Shown: positions 53,390-63,316, counted from the first letter of the stretch. The stretch is DNA of 64,000 nucleotides from Microbacterium lacus (GCF_039531105.1 NZ_BAAAPK010000001.1:2728001-2792000), one strand, 5' to 3'. Notes: generated from the sequence alone by a model not told the origin. Numbers and translations: made by a program.

Positions 53390-55906
53390 TCACGCGTCCG
53401 CGCCGTGCTCCACGTCGGATGCCGAGCCGATCACCGGGATCGTCGTGGTGACCGTCGGCACGGATGCGGACAGCAGCGTGCCGTCCTCGCGGCGCACGTC
53501 GGCGAACTGCTTGAGGGACGGACGTCCGGGGATCACCGGACCCTGTCCCGCGAGCGGCACGACGACCTCCTCGCCGGGGCCGATCGCGTAGGCCGCGCCC
53601 CGCACGCTGAACACGAGCGGTTCACCCTCCCCCGCCGTGAGACTCAGCGCGTCGCGCGTGAGCCGCACCCGCAGCGCCGTCCCGTGCCACCGCAGCGTGT
53701 ACGACAGCTCCGGCCAGTCCGCCGGCAGGCGCGGGTCGAACGACAGCTCACCGAAGTGGTCGCGCATGCCACCGAAACCTGCGACGAGCGCGGTCCACAC
53801 ACCTCCCGCGGACGCGACGTGCACACCGTCCGAGGCGTTGTGGTGGAGGTCTCCGAGGTCGACGAAGATCGACTCGCGGAAGTACTCCAGCGCCAGATCC
53901 TGGTATCCCACCTCGGCGGCGAGGATGGCCTGCACGACCGCCGAAAGGGTGGAATCCCCGGTGGTCAGCGGGTCGTAGTACTCGAAGTCGGCGAGTTTGT
54001 CCTCATCGGAGAAGTGATTGCCCTGCAGATACAGCGCGAGCACGACATCGGCCTGCTTGAGCACCTGGTAGCGGTAGATCACGAGCGGGTGGAAGTGCAG
54101 AAGCAGCGGTCGCTGCTCGCTCGGAGTGTGCTCGAGGTCCCACACTTCGCGCTCGAGGAACACCGCATCCTGAGGGTGGATACCGAGCGCCGGACTGAAC
54201 GGGATGTGCATCGCCTCGGCCGCACGGTCCCAGGACTCCGCCTCGGACGGATCCAGGCGCAGCCGATCGACCATGAGGCGGTACGCCTCGGGATCGTCTT
54301 CGGCCATCTCGCGAACGGTTCGTGCCGCGAAGCGCAGGTTGAAGCGCGCCATGACGTTCGTGAACAGGTTGTCGTTCACGACCGTCGTGTATTCGTCGGG
54401 CCCGGTCACGCCGTGGATGTGGAAGGACTCCTCGCCGTCGCTGTCGTTCGTGCGCCAGAACCCCAGCGTCGCCCACAGCCGCGCGGTCTCCACGGCGATG
54501 TCCACGCCTTCGCGGTGGAGGAATTCCACATCACCCGTGGCGCGGACGTACTTGGCCAGCGCGAAACTGACGTCGGCGTTGATGTGGTACTGCGCAGTGC
54601 CGGCGGCGTAGTACGCCGACGCCTCTTCGCCGTTGATCGTGCGCCAGGGGAACAGCACGCCGTGCTCGTTGAGCTGATGCGCCCGGCGGCGCGCCGCCGG
54701 GAGCATGAGGTACCGCATCCGGATCGCGTTCCGCGCCCAGAGCGGCGTCGTGTACGCCAGGAACGGCAGGACGTAGATCTCGGTGTCCCAGAAGTAGTGA
54801 CCGCTGTAGCCGGAGCCCGTGACACCCTTCGCCGGGACGCCCTGTCCGTCCGCACGCGCTGCGGCCTGCGCGAGCTGGTACAGGCACCAGCGGGTGGCCT
54901 GCTGCAGGTCGTCGTGTCCGCCGATGCAGACGTCGGAGCGGTCCCAGAACCCGTCGAGCCACGCGCGCTGGCGATCGTACTGGCGCTCGACGCCCTCGAC
55001 CTCGACGCGATCCAGCGTCCGGCGGCAGCGGTCGACGAGCTCGCGCGCGGGAACCCCGCGGGACGTGTGGTAGCTCACGAGCTTCGTGATCCGGATCGGG
55101 ACGCCGGCCTTGGCCTGCACGCGGAAGACGTTCTTCGCGATGTCCGGCTCGACGAGCGTCCGGGCGTTGTACTCGTTGTCGGTCTCGATGATGTGGTCGG
55201 CGACCACGGCCATCGTCATGCCCGACTCCGTCACCCGGTACGACAGTGCCGACCGCTGGCCGTCCTGCCAGTATTCCTCCGGCTGCAGGACGCGCTCCTG
55301 GATGCGCTCGGCCTTGCGCGGGTCGAAGCCCGCCTTCTTGGTCGCCTTGGGGCTGCCGCCGTAGACGTTCTCCCCGTCCTGCCGATTCAGCACCTGGCAG
55401 TTGATCGTGACCGGCGCGTCGGCGTTCAGGACCGTGACCTCGAGCCGGAGGACCGCGAGGTGCTTCTCCTCGAACGACACGAGCCGGTCGTCCTCGATCA
55501 GGACGTCCTTGCCGGACGGCGTGGTCCAGCGCACCCGGCGGCGCACGACGCCCGCCCGCATGTCCAGCACGCGCTCGTACTCGCGGACGTCGGCGACGTC
55601 GAGCGACAGCGGCTCGTCGTCGACGTAGACGCGCATGATCTTCGCGTCGGGGGCGTTGATGATCGTCTGGCCGACCTCGGCGAAGCCGTAGGCCTGCTCG
55701 GCGTGGCGGATCGGGAAGGTCTCGTGGAAGCCGTTGATGAACGTGCCGTGCTCGAGGGCGAAGCGCCCCTCGATGTGGTTGCCGCGCAGGCCCAGGTAGC
55801 CGTTGCCCGCGGAGAACAGGGTCTCGGTCACCCCGACGTCATCCAGCGAGAAGCTGCTCTCGATCAGGCACCACGGGTCGATCGGGAACCGGTCGCGGTC
55901 GATCAT
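53390..55906 (-). CDS. Glycoside hydrolase family 65 protein (maltose/trehalose-type phosphorylase)
   Basis: An 838-residue cytoplasmic enzyme expected to split an alpha-glucoside by phosphorolysis, giving beta-glucose 1-phosphate and a sugar. The N-terminal beta-sandwich (ETLFSAGNGYLGLRGN near residue 30), the (alpha/alpha)6 barrel with GHYFWDTEIYVLPFL, and the catalytic acid Glu in HGVTGPDEYTTVVNDN are all present. KQADVVLALYLQGN is another family mark. It overlaps by 4 bases a beta-phosphoglucomutase gene, which fits a beta-glucose 1-phosphate product. Maltose, trehalose and kojibiose phosphorylases cannot be told apart here. Confidence 0.93.
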   Translation of the reverse strand: MIDRDRFPIDPWCLIESSFSLDDVGVTETLFSAGNGYLGLRGNHIEGRFALEHGTFINGFHETFPIRHAEQAYGFAEVGQTIINAPDAKIMRVYVDDEPLSLDVADVREYERVLDMRAGVVRRRVRWTTPSGKDVLIEDDRLVSFEEKHLAVLRLEVTVLNADAPVTINCQVLNRQDGENVYGGSPKATKKAGFDPRKAERIQERVLQPEEYWQDGQRSALSYRVTESGMTMAVVADHIIETDNEYNARTLVEPDIAKNVFRVQAKAGVPIRITKLVSYHTSRGVPARELVDRCRRTLDRVEVEGVERQYDRQRAWLDGFWDRSDVCIGGHDDLQQATRWCLYQLAQAAARADGQGVPAKGVTGSGYSGHYFWDTEIYVLPFLAYTTPLWARNAIRMRYLMLPAARRRAHQLNEHGVLFPWRTINGEEASAYYAAGTAQYHINADVSFALAKYVRATGDVEFLHREGVDIAVETARLWATLGFWRTNDSDGEESFHIHGVTGPDEYTTVVNDNLFTNVMARFNLRFAARTVREMAEDDPEAYRLMVDRLRLDPSEAESWDRAAEAMHIPFSPALGIHPQDAVFLEREVWDLEHTPSEQRPLLLHFHPLVIYRYQVLKQADVVLALYLQGNHFSDEDKLADFEYYDPLTTGDSTLSAVVQAILAAEVGYQDLALEYFRESIFVDLGDLHHNASDGVHVASAGGVWTALVAGFGGMRDHFGELSFDPRLPADWPELSYTLRWHGTALRVRLTRDALSLTAGEGEPLVFSVRGAAYAIGPGEEVVVPLAGQGPVIPGRPSLKQFADVRREDGTLLSASVPTVTTTIPVIGSASDVEHGADA

Positions 55907-56679
55907 GCCCGGCCCTCCCCGGTCGAGCTCTGGGCATCGTGCGACGCGGCGCCGACGAGTTCGGCGAGATCCGCCACGACGACGTGGGCTCCCGCCGCGC
56001 GCAGTTCGTCCGGCCCGGTGCCGCGATCCACGCCCACGACGAGCGCGAAGCCGCCGGCTGCGGCGGACTGCACGCCACTGATCGCATCCTCGATCGCCGC
56101 GCTACGGGCGGGGTCGACGCCGAGCATGCGCGCCCCCTCGAGGAAGACGTCGGGTGCGGGTTTGGAGGCGAGATGGTCGCGCTCGGCGATCACGCCGTCC
56201 ATCACGACGGTGAAACGCTCCCGGAGCCCCGCCGAGCGCAGCACCTCTTCGGCGTTCTTGGAGCTCGAGACGACCGCGGTCGGGATGCCGACCGCATCGA
56301 GCCGGTCCAGAAGCGCGACCGAACCGGGGTACGCGACGATGCCTTCCGCGCGCAGGACGCGGGAGAACACCTCGTTCTTGCGGTTGCCGATTCCGCATAC
56401 GGTGTCGGCGCTCGGGTCGTCGGACGGGTCACCCCACGGGACTTCGACGTCACGGCTGCGCAGGAGGCTCGCGACGCCGTCGTAGCGCTTCTTGCCGTCG
56501 AGGTAATCGAAGTAATCGCGCTCGGTGTAGGGCGGCTGGATGCCCCACTCGGCGAACAGCTCCTCGAACATGCTCTGCCACGCGTGCATGTGCACTTCGG
56601 CGGTCGGGGTCAGCACGCCGTCGAGATCGAACAGGACCGCGTCGTACGCGGTCAGATCGGGCAGGGAGTCGTGAGCCAC
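55903..56679 (-). CDS. Beta-phosphoglucomutase-type HAD hydrolase
   Basis: A 258-residue HAD protein converting beta-glucose 1-phosphate to glucose 6-phosphate, by family and context. Motif I is LFDLDGVLTPTAEVH near residue 15 with both Asp residues, the cap domain begins WQSMFEELF, motif II is VVSSSKNAEE, motif III is KPAPDVFLEGARMLG and motif IV is AIEDAISGVQSA. The GTG at 56679 follows GGAGG by 6 bases. It is the first gene of the operon with the GH65 phosphorylase. Confidence 0.9.
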   Translation of the reverse strand: MAHDSLPDLTAYDAVLFDLDGVLTPTAEVHMHAWQSMFEELFAEWGIQPPYTERDYFDYLDGKKRYDGVASLLRSRDVEVPWGDPSDDPSADTVCGIGNRKNEVFSRVLRAEGIVAYPGSVALLDRLDAVGIPTAVVSSSKNAEEVLRSAGLRERFTVVMDGVIAERDHLASKPAPDVFLEGARMLGVDPARSAAIEDAISGVQSAAAGGFALVVGVDRGTGPDELRAAGAHVVVADLAELVGAASHDAQSSTGEGRA

Positions 56680-56738
56680 GCAGGACCTCCGGGCGAGGGT
56701 GAGAAATGAGGGCTGGGCGCGCGTCGTGCCGCGGTGCA

Positions 56739-56744
56739 AGCGTA
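56739..56744 (-). promoter_or_regulatory. -10 box (TACGCT) of the phosphoglucomutase-phosphorylase operon
   Basis: TACGCT would start transcription near 56732, about 50 bases before the GTG, leaving room for the GGAGG ribosome binding site. Confidence 0.4.
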
Positions 56745-56794
56745 GTCGGACGCGCCCCGCCCCGGTGACCGGATCGCCGCCCGCGGCGGAGGGC

Positions 56795-58021
56795 TCAGCC
56801 GGCGACGGCCACGAGCGTCTGCCGGGCGATCTCCAGCTCTTCGTTCGTGGGCACGACGAGCACGACCACCTGCGAATCGTCGGTGGAGATGCGCCGGATG
56901 CCGCGCCCGCGCGCACCGTTGCGTTCGGGGTCGATCTCGATTCCCGCGAAGCCGAGGGTCTCCAGAGCTGCGGCGCGCACCACCGGCGCGTTCTCCCCCA
57001 CGCCGGCCGTGAAGGAGATCACATCGACCCCGCCGAGCTGGGCGATGTAAGCGCCGGCGTACGCGCGCAGACGGTGCACGTAGACCTCGAACGCGAGGAG
57101 GGCGTCGTCGTCGCCGCGCTCCACCGCGGCACTGACGTCCCTGAAGTCCGCAGAGCCCGCGATTCCGAGAAGGCCGCTCCGCTTGTTGAGCAGGTCGTCG
57201 AGGTCGTCGATCGTCATGTTCGCCCGGCGGGCGAGCTGGAAGAGCACGGCGGGGTCGACATCCCCCGACCGGGTCCCCATCACGAGGCCCTCCAGCGGTG
57301 TCAGACCCATCGACGTCTCCACCGAGCTGCCGCCGTCGATGGCGGTGACCGAGGCTCCGTTGCCGAGGTGGAACACGATCTGCTTCAGCTCGGTCAGGGG
57401 CCGGCCCACGAAGGCAGCCGCGGCCTCACTGACGAACTTGTGCGAGGTGCCGTGGAAGCCGTAGCGGCGGATGCGATGCGCGGCGGCGAGCTCCGCGTCG
57501 ATCGCATACGTGTAGGCCGCCCGCGGAAGGGTCTGGTGGAAGGCGGTGTCGAAGACCGCGACGTGCGGGACGTCGGGGAAGGCCTTCTTCGCCGCGACGA
57601 TGCCCGCGAGGTTCGCCGGGTTGTGCAGCGGGGCGAGGACGGACAGCTCGTCGATGTTGATCTCGACGAGCGGTGTGATCACGGTCGGCTCGAAGAAGCG
57701 GGCGCCACCGTGCACGACGCGGTGGCCGACGGCCGTCGGCGGGTTTTCGGCGAGTGAGGGACCGTTCTCGGCGAAGGCGTCGATCATGACGCCGAATCCG
57801 GCGGTGTGATCGGGGATCGGCAGTTCGCGCTCGTACGTCGCGTCGAGCAGCGTCGGCGATGCCCCGTCCGCCGGCGGCGCGACGACCGTGTGCGTCGAGC
57901 GCCCCACCGGCTCGCCGATGCGCTCGACGAGCCCGGATGCGAGCACGGTCTCGGTGCGCATGTCGATCAGCTGGTACTTGAACGAGGACGAGCCGCTGTT
58001 GACCACGAGGACGACGCTCAT
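56795..58021 (-). CDS. ackA: Acetate kinase
   Basis: A 408-residue enzyme interconverting acetyl phosphate plus ADP and acetate plus ATP. VVNSGSSSFKYQL is at the start, VGHRVVHGG, VFDTAFHQTLP, RRYGFHGTSHKFV, HLGNGASVTAIDGG and FTAGVGENAP are the family blocks in order, with the catalytic Asp, Arg and His residues in them. Its ATG overlaps the pta stop (ATGA), forming the usual pta-ackA operon. Confidence 0.97.
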   Translation of the reverse strand: MSVVLVVNSGSSSFKYQLIDMRTETVLASGLVERIGEPVGRSTHTVVAPPADGASPTLLDATYERELPIPDHTAGFGVMIDAFAENGPSLAENPPTAVGHRVVHGGARFFEPTVITPLVEINIDELSVLAPLHNPANLAGIVAAKKAFPDVPHVAVFDTAFHQTLPRAAYTYAIDAELAAAHRIRRYGFHGTSHKFVSEAAAAFVGRPLTELKQIVFHLGNGASVTAIDGGSSVETSMGLTPLEGLVMGTRSGDVDPAVLFQLARRANMTIDDLDDLLNKRSGLLGIAGSADFRDVSAAVERGDDDALLAFEVYVHRLRAYAGAYIAQLGGVDVISFTAGVGENAPVVRAAALETLGFAGIEIDPERNGARGRGIRRISTDDSQVVVLVVPTNEELEIARQTLVAVAG

Positions 58022-60186
58022 GCGTGCACCGCACTTTCCGACGCCGCAGCGGGTTCACCCTGCGCCTGGATCGCGGTGATCGCGATCGTGTTGACGATGT
58101 CCTCGACGAGCGCTCCGCGGGAGAGGTCGTTGATCGGCTTGTTGAGGCCCTGCAGCACCGGGCCGATCGCCACCGCGCCCGCCGAGCGCTGCACCGCTTT
58201 GTACGTGTTGTTGCCGGTGTTCAGATCGGGGAAGACGAACACCGTCGCGCGCCCCGCGACCTGCGAGCCGGGCATCTTCGCCGCGGCGACGGCGACGTCG
58301 GCCGCCGCGTCGTACTGGATGGGCCCTTCGACGAGGAGCTCCGGCGCACGCTCGCGCACGAGTGCGGTCGCCGCGCGGACCTTCTCGACCTCCGCACCCG
58401 AGCCGGACTCCCCCGTCGAGTACGACAGCATCGCGACGCGCGGATCGATGCCGAACTGCGCGGCGGTGGCGGCCGATGAGATCGCGATGTCCGCGAGCTG
58501 CTCGGAGGTGGGATCGGGGATCACCGCGCAGTCGCCGTAGACGAGGACGCGGTCGGCGAGCGCCATGAGGAACACGGACGACACGACGGACACGCCGGGC
58601 TTCGTCTTGATGATCTCGAACGCCGGGCGGATCGTGTGGGCCGTCGTGTGCGCGGCACCCGAGACCATTCCGTCGGCCAGTCCCATGTGCACCATGAGGG
58701 TGCCGAAGTAGGAGACGTCCGTCACGGTGTCGGAGGCCTGAGCGATCGTGACTCCCTTGTGGGCACGTAGGCGGGCGTACTCCTCGGCGAACTTCGTGAC
58801 GTGCACGGGGTCGAAGGGAGAGAGCACCTCGGCGCGCTGGATGTCGATCCCGAGTTCGATCGCGCGCGCCCGCACCTCGAACGGCTCGCCGAGGATCACA
58901 AGGTCGGCGATGCCGCGCTTGAGCACGGTCGCGGCGGCCCGCAGCACACGGTCGTCGTCGCCCTCGGGCAGCACGATGCGCTTGCGGGAGGACCGCGCGC
59001 GCTCGATGAGCTGGAACTCGAACATGAGGGGCGTGACGACCGTCGCGCGTGCCACGCCGAACGCCCGCAGGAGTTCGTCGGTGTCGACGTTCGTCTCGAA
59101 GAGCGCCAGCGCGGTGTCGTAACGGCGCTGCGAATCGGCGGCGAGCCGCCCGCGTGTGCTCATGATCCGCACGGCGGTCTCGTACGTGCCGAGATCCGTC
59201 GTGATGATCGGCACGTTCGAGCCCAGCCCGTCCAGGAGCCGCATGACCGGTTCGGGCAGCTCGAAGCCTCCGTTGAGGACGATTCCCGAAATGGAGGGGA
59301 ACGTGCCGGAGGCGTTCGCCAGGAGGGTCGCGAGCAGCACTTCGGAGCGGTCGGCGGGGATGACCACGACCGAGCTCTCCAGCAGCCTCGGCAGGACGTT
59401 GACCATCGACATGCCGGCGACCACGACGCCGAGGGCTTCGCGCGTGAGCCGGTCGGGGTCGCCGGCGAGGAGGTCGCCGTCGACGGCGCGCATGATGCCG
59501 CGCATGGAGGGCGCCACGAGGAACCGGTCCTCCGGAATCGTCCACACCGGCACCCGCGCGTGCGCCGATGCGAGCCAGGACTGCAGCGAGCGCTCGATCG
59601 CCGCGGTCGCCGCGGCGGCGCTCGCGGGATCGGCGCGGTTCGCGATCACCGCGAAGAGCTCGGCGCGGCCGTGGGCGAGCTCGGCGAGCGCCAGATCGGC
59701 GATCTGTCCCATTTCGGCGGCCGTCCGCGGCAGGGACGAGCCGAGGAGCTCGGGCTGCGTCTCGTCCTGCGTCGAGCGCCCGCTCAGGACGAGCAGCACG
59801 GGCGCCCCGAGGTTCGCGGCGATGCGGGCGTTGTACGCGAGCTCCGCGGGGCTTCCGACATCCGTGTAGTCGCTGCCGACGATCACGACGGCGTCGCACT
59901 GCGCCTCGACCGCCTTGTACCTCTCGACGATCACCGCGAGAGCGGCATCCGGATCCGCCCGCACGTCGTCGTAGGTGACGCCGACGCATTCGTCGTACTC
60001 GAGGTCCACGCCGTCGTGGTCCAGCAGCATCTCCAGGACGTAGTCGCGCTGCACGGTCGACCGGGCGATCGCCCGGAAGACACCCACGCGCGGTGTCGCG
60101 TGACTCAGGGCGTCGAGCACTCCGAGGGCCACGGTCGATTTGCCGGAATGGCCTTCGGCCGATGTGATGAAGATGCTCTGCGCCAC
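58018..60186 (-). CDS. pta: Phosphate acetyltransferase (long form)
   Basis: A 722-residue enzyme making acetyl phosphate from acetyl-CoA. It has the three-part long form: an N-terminal BioD-like P-loop domain (TSAEGHSGKSTVALGVLDAL split across residues 9-28), a central DRTGG-type domain (about 215-330), and the C-terminal PTA_PTB catalytic domain (about 390-715; LPEGDDDRVLRAA, GMVSGAAHTTAHTIRPAF, SYSTGESGSG, FPDLNTGNNTYKAVQRS). The GTG is leaderless, 6 bases from a -10 box. It is the first gene of pta-ackA. Confidence 0.97.
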   Translation of the reverse strand: MAQSIFITSAEGHSGKSTVALGVLDALSHATPRVGVFRAIARSTVQRDYVLEMLLDHDGVDLEYDECVGVTYDDVRADPDAALAVIVERYKAVEAQCDAVVIVGSDYTDVGSPAELAYNARIAANLGAPVLLVLSGRSTQDETQPELLGSSLPRTAAEMGQIADLALAELAHGRAELFAVIANRADPASAAAATAAIERSLQSWLASAHARVPVWTIPEDRFLVAPSMRGIMRAVDGDLLAGDPDRLTREALGVVVAGMSMVNVLPRLLESSVVVIPADRSEVLLATLLANASGTFPSISGIVLNGGFELPEPVMRLLDGLGSNVPIITTDLGTYETAVRIMSTRGRLAADSQRRYDTALALFETNVDTDELLRAFGVARATVVTPLMFEFQLIERARSSRKRIVLPEGDDDRVLRAAATVLKRGIADLVILGEPFEVRARAIELGIDIQRAEVLSPFDPVHVTKFAEEYARLRAHKGVTIAQASDTVTDVSYFGTLMVHMGLADGMVSGAAHTTAHTIRPAFEIIKTKPGVSVVSSVFLMALADRVLVYGDCAVIPDPTSEQLADIAISSAATAAQFGIDPRVAMLSYSTGESGSGAEVEKVRAATALVRERAPELLVEGPIQYDAAADVAVAAAKMPGSQVAGRATVFVFPDLNTGNNTYKAVQRSAGAVAIGPVLQGLNKPINDLSRGALVEDIVNTIAITAIQAQGEPAAASESAVHA

Positions 60187-60192
60187 ACCGCC

Positions 60193-60198
60193 AGCCTA
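60193..60198 (-). promoter_or_regulatory. -10 box (TAGGCT) of pta-ackA, leaderless
   Basis: TAGGCT is followed by 6 bases (GGCGGT) and then the GTG at 60186. Confidence 0.55.
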
Positions 60199-60241
60199 CG
60201 GGCCTCGCCTGGGCTGCGGCAGGGCGCGGATGCCGTCCCGC

Positions 60242-60247
60242 TAGGCT
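60242..60247 (+). promoter_or_regulatory. -10 box (TAGGCT) of the Nudix gene, leaderless
   Basis: TAGGCT is followed by 7 bases (CCGGATC) and then the GTG at 60255. Confidence 0.5.
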
Positions 60248-60254
60248 CCGGATC

Positions 60255-60935
60255 GTGACCGACGCCGCCTCCCCCGCTCCCCGTCCCGGCACTGTCGTGC
60301 CCGATCATCGCGGGCGGACCGGGCTCGACCTGACCGGTCGAGAACTGAACGGGAATCCCGATGTGCGCGTGGTCGACGTCGAGCTCGTCGCATCCGCCTG
60401 GCACGTGCTGCGGCGCACGACGCTGGACTATCGCGGCCCGGACGGGCAGTGGACCCGGCAGCAGCGCGAGACGTACGACCGGGGGAACGGAGCGACGGTC
60501 CTGCTCTACGACCTCGCGCGCCGCACGGTGCTGCTGACGCGGCAGTTCCGCTATCCGGTGTACGTCAACGGCCACCCGGACGGGATGCTGATCGAGACGG
60601 CCGCAGGCCTCCTCGACGATGACGACGCGATCACCGCGATCCGGCGCGAGGCCTCCGAGGAGACCGGAGTGCGCATCGGCGAGATCGAGCACGTGTACGA
60701 CGTCTTCATGAGCCCCGGCTCGGTGACCGAGCGCATCCACTTCTTCGCCGCGCCGTACGACGCCGGCACTCGGACCGGTGCGGGCGGCGGACTGGAGGAG
60801 GAGGGAGAGCACATCGACGTGCTCGAGCTCGACTTCGACGAGTCGCTCGCGATGATCCGCGACGGGCGCATCCAGGACGCCAAGACGATCATGCTCCTGC
60901 ACTGGGCGGCGATCGACGGCCCGTTCGCCCGGTGA
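60255..60935 (+). CDS. Nudix hydrolase, NudK-like (GDP-mannose hydrolase type)
   Basis: A 226-residue Nudix protein. The Nudix box is AAGLLDDDDAITAIRREASEETGV, in two parts matching the shortened spacing of the NudK group, with REASEETGV intact. The following FMSPGSVTERIHFFAAPYD and AGGGLEEEGEHIDVLEL also match NudK-type enzymes, which cleave GDP-mannose. ADP-ribose or another nucleotide sugar remains possible. The start is fixed by the leaderless promoter. Confidence 0.88.
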   Translation: MTDAASPAPRPGTVVPDHRGRTGLDLTGRELNGNPDVRVVDVELVASAWHVLRRTTLDYRGPDGQWTRQQRETYDRGNGATVLLYDLARRTVLLTRQFRYPVYVNGHPDGMLIETAAGLLDDDDAITAIRREASEETGVRIGEIEHVYDVFMSPGSVTERIHFFAAPYDAGTRTGAGGGLEEEGEHIDVLELDFDESLAMIRDGRIQDAKTIMLLHWAAIDGPFAR

Positions 60936-60950
60936 CGGCAGCCCCCGGGG

Positions 60951-61046
60951 AAAAGTAAGACTCTCCGCGAACCCGGCAGAGCCTGGTTACCCTTGCTACG
61001 TTTCCGTCCTGGGGGAGTTGGCCTGGATGCCGCCTCGCGGAGAGCT
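60951..61046 (-). ncRNA. ffs: Bacterial small SRP RNA (4.5S-like)
   Basis: On the minus strand CTCTCCGCGA (61035-61044) pairs perfectly with TCGCGGAGAG (60961-60970), closing an 84-base core. At the tip, CAGG-ACG-GAAA-CGT-AGCA reproduces the SRP domain IV: a GNRA tetraloop on a 3-bp stem flanked by the CAGG/AGCA symmetric loop that binds Ffh (compare CAGG-TCC-GGAA-GGA-AGCA in E. coli). Length fits the short SRP RNA without Alu domain. The 5' end is placed from the -10 box at 61053-61058; the 3' end, before a CTTTT run, is approximate. Confidence 0.88.
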
Positions 61047-61052
61047 GACACA

Positions 61053-61058
61053 AGTCTA
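61053..61058 (-). promoter_or_regulatory. -10 box (TAGACT) of SRP RNA
   Basis: TAGACT sits 6 bases before the predicted RNA start. Its first three bases are the TAG stop codon of the upstream membrane protein gene. Confidence 0.6.
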
Positions 61059-62693
61059 ACCCGCCGGCCCGAGCTCCCGTGCCGGGCCGTCCTGCAGCCC
61101 GATCGCGCGGACATCGCCGTCGACCCGCAGCACGAGCGCCCGCGGCGCGGCGACACCGGCCACCGCGGCGACCACCGCAGGCACGTCGTCGTCGCCCAGC
61201 GCGTCACCGCCGTCCTCCGGCACCGTGGGAAGAATCGTGACGACCGCTCCGGTGGCAGCCCGCACGTCAAGCCGCAGCTGCGCCGCGTCGGGCGAGGCGA
61301 CGAGCAGCACCCGTCGGATCACCGCGGGCGCGGTCTCGGGGCGCGCGATCGACCGATCGTGGCGCCAGACCGCGAAGTGGTACCCGAACACGAGCGCGGT
61401 CGCGCTGAGCAGCCCGAGCGGGGCCCGGACCCGCTCCACAAGGCTCCCGCCCACCGCTGCTCCCAGAGTGAACTCGAACACGCGGAACCCGATCAGCAGC
61501 AGTGTCACGATCGCGACCACCGCACTGGCCCCGAAGATCGCGACCAGGTACACCCGGCGCGCGCGGTCGGCAACCCCGTCGGCGGACGCCGCGACGGCCG
61601 GGCGCCACGCGACCCACCAGACCGGCGCGCCCACCGCGAGCGCGCTCAGGCCGCCGAGCAGAAGAGTCCGGGCGTCGGCGCCCGCGATCACCGGCGCGAG
61701 CGCCGCGAGGAGCGCATTGACGACGACCCCGAATCCGCTGGCCGCGCCGATCAGCGCGATTCCGGAGACCAGGAGGCGGGCGCCGCGTCGGACGCCCTCG
61801 GGGCGCGCAGCCACGACCGCCGCGTGCGAGACCCAGACGATCCCGCCGAACAGCGCCGCAGCGATCGCGACGTCCAGCGGGGCGAGCACGTCCGCGCGCG
61901 GGTCGACGTCGAACAGCAGTCGGAGGACGACGAACAGCACCGTCCCGACGGCGAAGAGTGTCGTCGCGGCCGCCGCGCCGAAGACGACCACGAGCGCGAC
62001 CTGGGCGAACCCGCCGGATGCCGCCGCGCCGCCGTCGCGGTACCAATGCCACCACCAGACGAAGCCGCCGATCGCCGCCCAGGCGAGCGCCTGCAGTGCG
62101 TCGATCCCCCAGGATTGCGATGCCCCCAGTACGGGCTGCGCGCCCGCGAGCGCTGCGCCGATCAGCGCCGAGACCGCGCCGATCGCGCCGACGGTCAGGA
62201 CGGCGAGTCCGTAGACCGCGCCGATCGTGACCGCGACCGTCGGCAGTCGGGTCGGGCCGGTGACGTGGCTCCGTCGCATCGCGCGGTGCCACACCCACAC
62301 TCCCGCCCAGACGAGCGCGACCGCGAAGGCGCCGGCATCCCACCGTCCCTCGATCGCCGCCGTGAGCGTCGACGCGAGGGCCACGGTCGCCGTGACGAGC
62401 GCGATCGTCGAGACGGCGACCACGTACAGCGCCCAGACGAGCGAATCCTTCTCCGCGGGGTCGGCGAACCGGCGGCGCTGCCACCACCACAGCACGCCCG
62501 CGAGCGGGATCCCGATGACGGTGAAAGCGAGCGAACGCGCGAGACCCGCTTCATCGGCGGCGAGGACGCCGCCGGAGACCGCCCGCTCGAGCAGGCCGGA
62601 CAGTCCGACGGCCGCGACGATGATCAGCGCGAACAGGATGCCGTAGACGAGGACGCGGCGCACTGCGGTCTGGGCGCGACCGGGAGCGGACAT
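61056..62693 (-). CDS. Polytopic membrane protein with DUF5671-like repeats
   Basis: A 545-residue membrane protein with about fourteen hydrophobic helices. It begins with a repeat of the DUF5671 type ([23 protein letters not shown] is split here between residues 10-32), and similar segments recur ([23 protein letters not shown] near 385). A C-terminal soluble part of about 110 residues follows. Function is unknown. I use ATG 62693, which shares one base with the stop of the upstream gene; the longer frame would overlap that gene. Confidence 0.82.
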   Translation of the reverse strand: MSAPGRAQTAVRRVLVYGILFALIIVAAVGLSGLLERAVSGGVLAADEAGLARSLAFTVIGIPLAGVLWWWQRRRFADPAEKDSLVWALYVVAVSTIALVTATVALASTLTAAIEGRWDAGAFAVALVWAGVWVWHRAMRRSHVTGPTRLPTVAVTIGAVYGLAVLTVGAIGAVSALIGAALAGAQPVLGASQSWGIDALQALAWAAIGGFVWWWHWYRDGGAAASGGFAQVALVVVFGAAAATTLFAVGTVLFVVLRLLFDVDPRADVLAPLDVAIAAALFGGIVWVSHAAVVAARPEGVRRGARLLVSGIALIGAASGFGVVVNALLAALAPVIAGADARTLLLGGLSALAVGAPVWWVAWRPAVAASADGVADRARRVYLVAIFGASAVVAIVTLLLIGFRVFEFTLGAAVGGSLVERVRAPLGLLSATALVFGYHFAVWRHDRSIARPETAPAVIRRVLLVASPDAAQLRLDVRAATGAVVTILPTVPEDGGDALGDDDVPAVVAAVAGVAAPRALVLRVDGDVRAIGLQDGPARELGPAG

Positions 62694-63166
62694 CAGCCGC
62701 GGCCCGTCTCGGTGCACACGGCGAACTCCCACGGCGCCGTTCGGATCGCCCACGCGTCGTCGGTGCGGACGAGATCGAAGGCGCCCTCGCTCTCGTACTC
62801 GTCACTGCCCAGCGGACCCGAGCCGTACACGGTGACGATGAGGACTTCGACGGTGGCCGAATCCGCGCGCTGCGTCGTCGCGGTCAGCGTCACCCGCCGG
62901 TCCTGGGTGTCGAGCGGGATGAGCTCGCACTCCGCGGCGACGTCGGGCGCGAGATAGGACACGGCGGTGTCGGTGTCGCCGTCGATCACGGCCTGCACGT
63001 AGCGCTGCACGACACCCTCCGGCGTCGTTGCGTCCAACTGCGCGGGGTCGCGCTGCACGAAGACCGCGACGAGCGCGATCACCACGACGAGCGCGACCGC
63101 GCCGATCAGACTGATCAGCAGGATCCGCATGCGGCGCGGGTCCGGTGCGGGAGCGTCGTCGGTCAT
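62693..63166 (-). CDS. Small membrane-anchored protein of unknown function
   Basis: A 157-residue protein with a short cytoplasmic N-terminus ([12 protein letters not shown]), one membrane helix (about 14-36) and an extracellular domain with an NTF2-like/lumazine-type start ([21 protein letters not shown]) and two Cys ([16 protein letters not shown]) that could form a disulfide. No function can be assigned. It is coupled to the DUF5671-like gene. Confidence 0.78.
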   Translation of the reverse strand: MTDDAPAPDPRRMRILLISLIGAVALVVVIALVAVFVQRDPAQLDATTPEGVVQRYVQAVIDGDTDTAVSYLAPDVAAECELIPLDTQDRRVTLTATTQRADSATVEVLIVTVYGSGPLGSDEYESEGAFDLVRTDDAWAIRTAPWEFAVCTETGRG

Positions 63167-63279
63167 GGGTTCATCATGGTCCGTCGCGCGTGCGCGGTCC
63201 GGGACCAAAGCCCCACGTTTCGGCGAGGCCGAGACCCGCGTGCAGGGATCTCCCAGGCCCACCCCCGAGAACCCGCGAT

Positions 63280-63285
63280 TAGGAT
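63280..63285 (+). promoter_or_regulatory. -10 box (TAGGAT) of the second MoxR gene
   Basis: TAGGAT predicts transcription from about 63292, with GGAGG (63307-63311) then correctly placed 5 bases before the GTG at 63317. Confidence 0.5.
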
Positions 63286-63316
63286 CGGAAGGGTTCGCCC
63301 ACGCCCGGAGGCGACG

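Noticed and set aside
53240..56485. 1081-codon plus-strand frame
   Set aside because: It lies opposite dnaX, the GH65 phosphorylase and the phosphoglucomutase genes, and its translation is low-complexity Arg-rich sequence.
60993..62957. 654-codon plus-strand frame
   Set aside because: It covers the SRP RNA and the DUF5671-like gene antisense, and its product is Arg/Asp-rich with no structure.
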